Positions 21,740 to 27,479 of a DNA stretch of 27,479 bases are shown in pieces. Source of the DNA: a virus. The stretch covers positions 1 to 27,479 of IMG/VR virus record IMGVR_UViG_3300009175_000066; one strand, given 5' to 3'. A program made the position numbers and the translations under genes. The notes beneath the pieces are model-generated. The model was not told where the DNA came from, did no database searches, and saw nothing but the letters and a program-made list of their open reading frames with translations. The first letter of the stretch is position 1, and the number at the start of each line of letters is the position of its first letter.

Positions 21740-22183
21740 ATGCCAACAGTCATTGACGCGCGAATCATCGCCGAAGTCTCGGAGCGCCTTGGCCTTCCGC
21801 AAGAACTGGTTCGCATTTTCTCCTGCCCGGTGTGCAAACAGAAGCGGTTTGCCGGCATGCTTGGCGCTGGCAGTATCGTGAAGGTGCGGTGCGCGCGGTC
21901 ATCCTGCGCCCACCACCTTCCGGCGTCACCGTGGATCGTGCATGTGTCCGGCGCCGAATCTGAACGGTTGCGCGTGCATCGCTGCCCGTCTCCGCTGTGC
22001 AAGAACCCATGCCAGATCAGGGCTCCGCATATGCAATCCGATCAGGTCAAGTACGACAATGGCAAGCCGGTATGTAACTGGACCTGGTGCTGTGGATATT
22101 TCGCGCCCGGCACTCGCATCGTTGCGTGGTGCAAAGAAAGCAGTTGCGTTAACTACGCAAAAGGGTTTACGATTGTCTCCTAA
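21740..22183 (+). CDS. Multi-zinc-ribbon protein, 147 aa
   Basis: Eleven or more cysteines fall in pairs: CPVC and CARSSC in the first half, CPSPLCKNPC in the middle, then WCCG and WCKESSC at the end, so at least two zinc ribbons are likely. The first ribbon, followed by a basic strand, is reminiscent of the phage Com translational-regulator type, but the match is only by spacing. A GGAG precedes ATG 21740 by about 11 bases. It lies immediately before the major capsid gene and its hairpin. Confidence 0.6.
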   Translation: MPTVIDARIIAEVSERLGLPQELVRIFSCPVCKQKRFAGMLGAGSIVKVRCARSSCAHHLPASPWIVHVSGAESERLRVHRCPSPLCKNPCQIRAPHMQSDQVKYDNGKPVCNWTWCCGYFAPGTRIVAWCKESSCVNYAKGFTIVS

Positions 22184-22220
22184 TCGAGGGCGATAAGACC
22201 GCCTCTCATACCAAGGCTTC

Positions 22221-22263
22221 AGGAGCCGCAATCTTCCGGACAAATTTCCGGAGAAAGGCTCCT
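22221..22263 (+). promoter_or_regulatory. Nested hairpin before the major capsid gene
   Basis: AGGAGCC (22221-22227) pairs with GGCTCCT (22257-22263), and inside it two copies of TCCGGA (22235-22240 and 22247-22252) pair across a six-base loop. The likely ribosome site GGAGAAAGG (22250-22258) is partly buried in the stems and ATG 22268 lies just outside. Translational control or RNA processing is a reasonable inference. Confidence 0.55.
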
Positions 22264-22267
22264 AGTC

Positions 22268-23314
22268 ATGGACACGAACACCTCCACGTTCACAGGACCG
22301 ATTGCAGCGCAACAGCTCGCTGCAGCGTCCAAGATCCTCGTTTACATGCTTCCCGAGTTGATGGTAACTCGGTACGGCAGCCAGCAGGGCGTGCCGAACA
22401 ACACCGGCGACACGATCAAGTTCACGTACTTCGATCTGTTCCCCGTGACCGGCGTTTCGATGATCGAGGGAGTGAACCCTGGGTCGCTGCCGCTCACCCG
22501 CAAGAACGTCTCCCTCGTCCTTCAGCAGTACGGCACCTGGACGCCGATCACTGACTGGACCGTCGAGCTGCACCCCGACAATATCATGGAGCCGATTCTC
22601 AAGAATCTGGCCGAGTGGCGCGCGCAGACCATGGAACTGGTCACGCTCAACACCCTGCTTGGCGGCCTGAACGTGCTGTATGCCGGTGGCGCCACGAGCC
22701 GCTTGACCATTGCTACCACGATCAATCGCCCGATGTGCGCCCGCGTCAACGAGATCTTCAACACGAACAGCGCGAAGAAGATCACAGAGATCATGCCCGC
22801 GACTGTTGGCGTTGGCACGAACCCGATTGCCGCCTCGTTCCTGGCCATCGTCACCCCGGCCATGGAAGACGACGTGACGCACTGCGTCAACTACAAGCCG
22901 GTTCAGATGTATTCGAACCCGAAGAGCGCCCTGCCCAACGAGTTCGGCAGCGTCGAGAAGATCCGTTTCTGCACCAGCAACTTCCTGAAGCCCTGGAACG
23001 CCGCCGCGACCACGACTGGTTCGCAGGCCGTGTACCGCAGCGGAGGCAAGGACACCAAGACGGGTTCCGCCGGTATCCCCGACGTGCATCCGATCATCTT
23101 CATCTCGAAGGAAGCCTACGCCGTCGCCACGCTGAACAGCACCAAGCAAGGCCGAGTGGTCCTGCGCAAGCCCGGCAACGCCGCCCCGTCCGATGAGCTC
23201 GGCCAGACCGGCAGCGCGGGTATCAAGTTCTGGTTCGGCGCCACGATCCTGAACGACATGTACCTGATTCGCGGCGAGGCGCTTTGCACCAACCCGTCTT
23301 GCCAGCCCTCGTAA
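22268..23314 (+). CDS. Major capsid protein, N4-gp56-like, 348 aa
   Basis: This would be the HK97-fold shell protein. Residues 30-95 contain the family pattern: GDTIKFTYFDLFPVTG, then MIEGVNPG near 65-72, then a SLVLQQYGTW strand and ITDWTVELHPD. Later parts contain NEFGSVEKIRFCTSNF and a hydrophobic C-terminal strand set (KFWFGATILNDMYLIRGEAL). The length fits N4-gp56 relatives. The EGV-x-P motif after a Y-x-x-L segment is the best family marker. It follows the scaffold-like and ribbon genes. Confidence 0.85.
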   Translation: MDTNTSTFTGPIAAQQLAAASKILVYMLPELMVTRYGSQQGVPNNTGDTIKFTYFDLFPVTGVSMIEGVNPGSLPLTRKNVSLVLQQYGTWTPITDWTVELHPDNIMEPILKNLAEWRAQTMELVTLNTLLGGLNVLYAGGATSRLTIATTINRPMCARVNEIFNTNSAKKITEIMPATVGVGTNPIAASFLAIVTPAMEDDVTHCVNYKPVQMYSNPKSALPNEFGSVEKIRFCTSNFLKPWNAAATTTGSQAVYRSGGKDTKTGSAGIPDVHPIIFISKEAYAVATLNSTKQGRVVLRKPGNAAPSDELGQTGSAGIKFWFGATILNDMYLIRGEALCTNPSCQPS

Positions 23315-23359
23315 CCCGTCAACCGTTAACCCAACAGCAGAAACAAGGAACACCTTACC

Positions 23360-24022
23360 ATGAACTTCAAGACTTACCTCGGTTCCGGCGCGGCCATGAC
23401 GATTGGCCTGGGCGCTGTGCCCACGCGCCTGCGCATCATCAACCTCGCCACCGGTCTGGCAATCACGGACTGGCAAGTCGGGATGCTCGCCAACTCCGCG
23501 GTTGCGGGTGGCGTCATCTTCAACAACGCTGCGGCCATGGTCATCACCCCGCAGACCATCGCGCAGGGTGTGCAGCGGTACTTCGGCGGCGACCTGGTGG
23601 CCACGGCCGGCGCTTCCGTCGTGGTTGACCCGGCGCTGAACAGTACGCTCAACGTGAACTATGCTCCGGTCAACGAGCTGTTCTCGATGGACACGGCGGC
23701 GAATGGAACCGGCCATATCAGCGTGGCGCTGACCACCGGCGCCGGCGCTGGCTCGCTCATCGAGCTGGCCTATGTGGACGCTCAGGGTCTCTTCCAGTCT
23801 TGGACTGGCCGCATCGTTGCCCTGTCTGGCAGTGGTCTCACCGCCGATCAGGTGACGCTCGACTCGACCGCGCCGAACGTGTCCAATGCCCGCGTTGTTT
23901 GGGTAGGCCCGCAGTACGATCTGGTTCAGGTTCCCGCGGGCACGGTTGTGCCGGCCGGCGTGAAGCTGCTGAACACCACGTACATGACCAGCGCGGTGAT
24001 GTACGGCATTCAGTGGGAATAA
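23360..24022 (+). CDS. Putative decoration or minor capsid protein, 220 aa
   Basis: AAGGA stands about 13 bases before ATG 23360. The protein is Ala/Gly/Val/Thr-rich with regular short strands (RLRIINLATGLAITDWQV, GVIFNNAAAMVITPQT, ARVVWVGPQYDLVQVPAG) and has no Cys. It follows the capsid gene, as decoration proteins often do, but there is no sequence motif to confirm this. Confidence 0.6.
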   Translation: MNFKTYLGSGAAMTIGLGAVPTRLRIINLATGLAITDWQVGMLANSAVAGGVIFNNAAAMVITPQTIAQGVQRYFGGDLVATAGASVVVDPALNSTLNVNYAPVNELFSMDTAANGTGHISVALTTGAGAGSLIELAYVDAQGLFQSWTGRIVALSGSGLTADQVTLDSTAPNVSNARVVWVGPQYDLVQVPAGTVVPAGVKLLNTTYMTSAVMYGIQWE

Positions 24023-24086
24023 CCCGAGTCTCTTCAACCCCATCCTGCCTCCCCGTGAAAAGGGCGGCGGGCGGAGAACCAGAACC

Positions 24087-24485
24087 ATGAAACGTACAAT
24101 CTCTCTGGCGGCTGTGATCGGCGTGTTGCTCCTTGGCGCGAGCATGATGTTTGCGCAACAGCCGGCGGTCAACACCCCGACGCACTACTGGGCTCCCCAG
24201 TATTTCAACTCCGCGATCTACTACGGGCAGGATTCGGCGCAGCAGTTGCCCGCGCTGATTACCGGCACGGCCACGAACGCTCAGGCTCTGGTCTCGTTCG
24301 GCGTCGTGTTCAAGAGCGCCCCGATGGTGTTCTTGTCCTGGAAGGAAACGCAGGCGGTCGACAGCGGAACGAATGAGCTATGGGCGGTTTCAATCTCAAA
24401 AACCAACTTCGTCCCGAAGACGACCATGGTTGCAGGTGGTGCGTACACGAACATCAATTGGATTGCCATCGGTCCGCTGTTCTAA
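24087..24485 (+). CDS. Secreted protein of the late module, 132 aa
   Basis: The signal peptide is classical: MKR, hydrophobic ISLAAVIGVLLLGASMMF, and an FA-Q cleavage site at about residue 23. The mature part is beta-rich (SFGVVFKSAPMVFLSWKE, NELWAVSISKTNFVPK, YTNINWIAIGPLF) and of about 110 residues, the same size as the mature part of the protein at 16617. A GGAG precedes ATG 24087. The gene ends just before a terminator. Confidence 0.75.
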   Translation: MKRTISLAAVIGVLLLGASMMFAQQPAVNTPTHYWAPQYFNSAIYYGQDSAQQLPALITGTATNAQALVSFGVVFKSAPMVFLSWKETQAVDSGTNELWAVSISKTNFVPKTTMVAGGAYTNINWIAIGPLF

Positions 24486-24510
24486 CGCACCGGATACAAG
24501 TTTCACCGAG

Positions 24511-24543
24511 CGGCTGTGGCTAACCCCGCAGCCGCTTTTGTTC
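24511..24543 (+). terminator. Rho-independent terminator after the capsid genes
   Basis: GCGGCTG (24511-24517) pairs with CAGCCGC (24530-24536), with three more pairs (one G-T) closing a CTAACC loop, followed by TTTTGTT. It lies between the secreted protein gene and the next late gene. Partial termination here would make capsid transcripts more abundant than tail transcripts. Confidence 0.85.
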
Positions 24544-24571
24544 AAACAAAAACACCAAAACGAGGACCAAC

Positions 24572-25186
24572 ATGGACCCCAAGACGACCAAGGAAGACAC
24601 TCTGAAAGCCCCCACGCAGTCAATCGTGTTCAACACGGACAGCCTTCCGTGGACGACCGAAGCCGAAGCCGCGAACGAGATGCGCGCCCGGAGACTGGAC
24701 CGCGAGACCTGGATGATTGCGCGGGCGCCGCAGGGCGACGGATGGGTTCTGATGACGTTCAAGTATGCGCTGGAACAGCAGCAGCGCCGGGACCGGGAGT
24801 CGATCCAAGTTGCCAAGAGTACCCCGCAGAAGTATTGGCACATCAAGGTGGACACGTCGGCAGACATCTCCAAGGAGGGGCAGATCGCACAGCCGGTGAT
24901 GGTCAACGGCGAACTGCTCGTGCTGTACCTGAACTCCGCGGCCATCGTGTCAGACCAGTTCCTTGAGGCGCTGAACAACTCGGTTCGCCCGAACATGCAG
25001 CCGCGCACCAACCGCAAGGACGGGGACACCTTCGAGATCATCGGGTGGAAGGGGAGAATCAATTTCAGTGTTTTGAAAGAGGCGACCAAGGCCGAGTATG
25101 ATGAATACTCGTCCCGCAACAAGGACCGGTTCGAGCGGTTCCAGTTGGAGCGGTCACGCGAAGGTCAACAGACATCGCAGGGATGA
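24572..25186 (+). CDS. Hypothetical virion-module protein, 204 aa
   Basis: GAGG precedes ATG 24572. The N-terminus is polar, the first 90 residues include a helical Arg/Gln-rich part (FKYALEQQQRRDRES), and the centre has strands (QPVMVNGELLVLYLNSAAIV, TFEIIGWKGRINFSVLKEAT). The C-terminus is highly charged. No family is recognised; position between capsid and adaptor suggests a head completion or tail role. Confidence 0.65.
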   Translation: MDPKTTKEDTLKAPTQSIVFNTDSLPWTTEAEAANEMRARRLDRETWMIARAPQGDGWVLMTFKYALEQQQRRDRESIQVAKSTPQKYWHIKVDTSADISKEGQIAQPVMVNGELLVLYLNSAAIVSDQFLEALNNSVRPNMQPRTNRKDGDTFEIIGWKGRINFSVLKEATKAEYDEYSSRNKDRFERFQLERSREGQQTSQG

Positions 25187-25201
25187 TGACAGGGGGATCT
25201 C

Positions 25202-25954
25202 ATGGCAACGCAATACTCAGACCTGCTGAATCAGATTGTCGGCGATATTGGCGACGTGAATCCTTCGCAGGTCGAGATCATCTTCCGGCGCTGCCTGAAG
25301 TCCTTCATGGAAAAGTCGCAGGTGTGGCGGACGAAGTTCAGCACGAGCCTTGCTGCCGCCACGCCTGACCCTGTTACGCGGGCTGCGCTTGAGGTGGCAT
25401 ATCAAGCGGCACAGGACACGGCCAACGCCTCCCCTGGCGACCTGGGGCTTGCGCAGGCGGCAGCGGACGCGCGCGCGGCGGCATGCGTGAATCCGACGTT
25501 TACGCTGGCGCGTTTGATCAAGACGGCGGCAGTTGTCGGCCCCCCGCCCGTGGCTGAGGTGGACTACACTGCCGTGGCTACCGGGATTCGGGTGGAGTAC
25601 TGCCAGCGCAACGCCTTCCCGTACTGGAAAATCAACCCGCCGCCAGCCGCCGGCCAGCCGCAGACGCTCGAGATCCTGCCGCCGGTGTCGAGTTTGGGTA
25701 CCGGCATTGTCATCATCCGCCTATTCTGGACCCCTCTTTTTGACTCTGACCCGGCGCTTGCCGTGCCGGACTGGGTTTATGAGCGGTACGGGGACATCCT
25801 GTCACAGTGGACCGTAGGCGAGTTGTGGGTGTCGGGGCGCGGCCGTAGGAGCGACCGGCAACTTGGCATGAGCATGCGCAACAACGCCATGCTCGATGCC
25901 GCACGCCTGTGTTCCCGTGTCAATGCGGAAGACCCGATAGCGATTAGCGTTTAG
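25202..25954 (+). CDS. Putative head-tail adaptor protein, 250 aa
   Basis: The N-terminal helices (LLNQIVGDIGDVNPSQVEII then FRRCLKSFMEKSQVWRTKF) resemble the start of phage adaptor and tail-tube completion proteins, in which an R-x-x-x-x-F-x-x-x-S-x-x-W helix is common. The C-terminal helices VPDWVYERYGDILSQWTVGELW and MRNNAMLDAARL also fit, as adaptors end with a Y-x-x-x-I-x-x-G/W helix pair. Residues 60-100 are an Ala-rich insert. AGGGGGA lies just before ATG 25202. Confidence 0.6.
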   Translation: MATQYSDLLNQIVGDIGDVNPSQVEIIFRRCLKSFMEKSQVWRTKFSTSLAAATPDPVTRAALEVAYQAAQDTANASPGDLGLAQAAADARAAACVNPTFTLARLIKTAAVVGPPPVAEVDYTAVATGIRVEYCQRNAFPYWKINPPPAAGQPQTLEILPPVSSLGTGIVIIRLFWTPLFDSDPALAVPDWVYERYGDILSQWTVGELWVSGRGRRSDRQLGMSMRNNAMLDAARLCSRVNAEDPIAISV

Positions 25955-25964
25955 GAGATTTGCC

Positions 25965-26702
25965 ATGCGTTACCTGATGACACTCTTTGCGTCCCTCTGC
26001 GTTGCGATGTATGCAGTCGCCGGCAACGATTGGCAGATGAACGTGGAGGCGAACAGCGACCAGATACCGCAGTTTACGCGGGAGTTTGCCCGCGGTGAGC
26101 TGTGGAACATCTCGCCGCTGGTTACGGACAACGGCAAAACCCGCGCCTGGCCGACGAACGCCACATTCATCTTCTTCTGGCAGCGGCAGAACATGACGAC
26201 GAACTGGTGGGCAAGCACGAATGTGGTGTACCCCGTCTACCATTCCGTGACGATTGGCACGACATCACCAGTCGTTACATTGTACATCACCAACCTGACA
26301 GTGGTGACATACGAGACTACCAACAGCGGTGGAACGACAAACTACTTCTCCTCTACTAACCTGTTCACGAGCTACGTTGCATCGTACACAAACGTGAGCG
26401 TGATCGACACCGGGCGCGTGTCGGCAGTGTGGGTGGCGGGGATGGACGCCGGGGCGCAGTCATACAACTGGTTTCTGGGAGAGTTTGAGAACGGCAACCC
26501 CTGCTATCGGGTGAACGGGACAATCACCATGCGCGGTTCACCGGGGTACGGTGGCACGTTCACCGGCAACCCGATTCAGTTCCCGTGGGCAACGACAAAC
26601 TTTGTCACGAACTTTTTCGGGCAGGTATCTGCATACTCGCTGCGCGTTGTGACCAACGGGGCTCCAGCCGGATACTACTACCTGCAAACCCCTGGGCATT
26701 GA
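25965..26702 (+). CDS. Secreted fibre-like protein, 245 aa
   Basis: TAGGAG precedes ATG 25965. The first 20 residues are a signal peptide (MRYLMTLFASLCVAMYAVAG) with cleavage near AVA-G or G-N. The mature protein is rich in Thr, Asn, Tyr and Phe with many short strands and repeated TN doublets (TTNWWASTNVVYP, ITNLTVVTYETTNSGGTTNY). There is no Lys-rich segment and only one Cys after the signal. This composition suits a fibre or adhesin. It lies directly before another fibre-like gene. Confidence 0.65.
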   Translation: MRYLMTLFASLCVAMYAVAGNDWQMNVEANSDQIPQFTREFARGELWNISPLVTDNGKTRAWPTNATFIFFWQRQNMTTNWWASTNVVYPVYHSVTIGTTSPVVTLYITNLTVVTYETTNSGGTTNYFSSTNLFTSYVASYTNVSVIDTGRVSAVWVAGMDAGAQSYNWFLGEFENGNPCYRVNGTITMRGSPGYGGTFTGNPIQFPWATTNFVTNFFGQVSAYSLRVVTNGAPAGYYYLQTPGH

Positions 26703-26712
26703 GGGACACGAC

Positions 26713-27479
26713 ATGAACAAAATTTCTGTTTATCTTTGCGCGTTGCTGGTGTCGTGCGCAGCGTCGGCGCAGGTTACGAACTGGACTACAGTTAGCAACC
26801 TTGAGATCAACGCATCGCACGCGGATGTTGCGGCGAGCGCGACACTGGCACCGGACTACCTGCCGCTTTCCGGCGCAACGCCGATGTCGGGCACGCTGGA
26901 AACGGGTTTTAGCCTTGGGCTGTATTTCCAAACAGAAGGGGTTGGGCTGCATGTGGTGGCGGCAGACTATCTAGACATCAGTGGATTGTATTTTACTTCC
27001 GACATGGGGCACTCTTGGATATTGCCGTATTGCCTCAACAATCAAGACATGATCTTTGCCAGCACGGCTGACATCGCTAATGCGCTGGCTGGTTTGGGCG
27101 GCAGCGTGTCGTTCGCTACGAACAGCGCCTATGCCACGAACAGCGGGCACGCGGCCACCGCAGGCGCGGCTACGGACCTGACGGCGCGTGCCACGGCGGC
27201 GGTCGCACTGACCAACTGGACCACCACGACGGATGCGTTGTACCCGCGCAGCAACCCCAGCAACTACGTTGCGAGTTCAACGCTGGCATCGGGGCTGACG
27301 GCCGGGAGTAATTACGCCGTCACGGTGGCCAATGCAGCCAGCAGCGGCGCCATCGCAGTATCGGCCGCAGCGATCACTGCCGCGACAAACGGCCTTGTGA
27401 CTGCCAGCGTCACCAACGGCCTGGCGTCGACCGCCGCGCTGGGATCCGGGCTGACCGCCGGGAGCAACTACGCCGTCAC
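26713..27479 (+). CDS. Tail-fibre-like secreted protein, 3' end beyond window
   Basis: The frame is open to the end, at least 255 codons. The start MNKISVYLCALLVSC is hydrophobic and ends either in an ASA-Q signal peptidase I site or in LVSC, a perfect lipobox. After residue 130 the sequence has ATNSAYATNSGHAATAGAAT and LYPRSNPSNYV, motifs common in phage tail fibres, then repeats of SGLTAGSNYAVT. It is Ala/Thr/Ser-rich and low in charge, as fibre shafts are. GAGG precedes ATG 26713. Confidence 0.75.
   Translation, partial: MNKISVYLCALLVSCAASAQVTNWTTVSNLEINASHADVAASATLAPDYLPLSGATPMSGTLETGFSLGLYFQTEGVGLHVVAADYLDISGLYFTSDMGHSWILPYCLNNQDMIFASTADIANALAGLGGSVSFATNSAYATNSGHAATAGAATDLTARATAAVALTNWTTTTDALYPRSNPSNYVASSTLASGLTAGSNYAVTVANAASSGAIAVSAAAITAATNGLVTASVTNGLASTAALGSGLTAGSNYAV
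27289..27479 (+). repeat. Two 35-bp direct repeats in the fibre gene
   Basis: Positions 27289-27323 and 27445-27479 match at 31 of 35 bases. All four differences fall in third codon positions and are synonymous, so both encode SGLTAGSNYAVT-type residues 52 residues apart. The array may continue past the window. Confidence 0.85.

Noticed and set aside
22262-24175. 637-codon open frame on the - strand opposite the capsid genes
   Set aside because: It runs opposite two well-supported + strand genes with good ribosome sites, has a low-complexity Arg/Gly/Val/His-rich product, and is explained by codon bias of GC-rich genes.
1-27479. tRNA genes, CRISPR arrays, integrase and attachment sites
   Set aside because: No cloverleaf-like sequence, regularly spaced repeats of CRISPR type, or recombinase motifs were seen.

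Overview
The window is a contiguous piece of a tailed double-stranded DNA phage (or prophage) genome. Every supportable gene lies on the + strand, gene packing is tight with many ATGA, GTGA and TAATG overlaps, and I see no rRNA, tRNA, CRISPR array or insertion sequence. Strong Shine-Dalgarno sites (AGGAG, GGAGG, AAGGA) and two recognisable sigma70-type promoters point to a bacterial host, and several Sec-type signal peptides fit a diderm host. Nothing fixes the host phylum. I see no integrase, repressor or excisionase, but the window is only part of a genome. The major capsid protein resembles the N4-gp56 family. The large portal protein and a head-tail adaptor-like protein fit a podovirus-like virion, which is an inference.

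Layout. (1) 1-3361, accessory early genes: the end of a pentapeptide-repeat protein, a Cys-rich protein, a Lar-type restriction-alleviation zinc ribbon, a DUF5131-like CxxxCxxC protein, two small unknowns, a lysozyme/SLT-like protein and a DUF4406-like protein. (2) 3329-11791, recombination and replication operon: an extended -10 promoter and structured leader (with a possible 45-codon ORF), a RecF/SMC-like AAA ATPase, ERF single-strand annealing protein, a 7-residue-repeat protein, a DUF669-like OB-fold candidate, a superfamily II helicase, a C5-cytosine methyltransferase, zinc-ribbon small proteins, a primase-helicase with AEP-like and RecA-like parts, and a DUF1064-like nuclease. (3) 11792-12113, the only gene-free stretch over 300 bases: ten perfect GTTACA/TGTAAC hexamers in paired arrays, a long hairpin and a terminator, together a candidate replication origin or operator array. 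(4) 12114-13578, small genes: a helix-turn-helix candidate, a one-helix membrane peptide and four tiny proteins, closed by a strong terminator. (5) 13640-27479, late module: a promoter that would give a leaderless transcript, a small-terminase candidate, large terminase, an unknown, a secreted protein, portal, three unknowns, a scaffold-like protein, a zinc-ribbon protein, major capsid protein, decoration-like protein, a secreted protein, a terminator, a further unknown, an adaptor, and two secreted fibre-like proteins, the last running off the window.

The most unusual part is 8192-9100. The methyltransferase gene is fully overlapped by a 263-codon ORF in the +1 frame that starts by ATGA coupling to the helicase gene. 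Both frames cross one G12 tract, so slippage would switch between them. Immediately downstream, a canonical T_TTT_TTG heptamer sits exactly where a -1 shift would join a 10-codon ORF to a zinc-ribbon sequence that otherwise has no start codon. Other notable features are the GTTACA array, the structured leader at 3364-3553, and four putatively secreted proteins inside the virion module.
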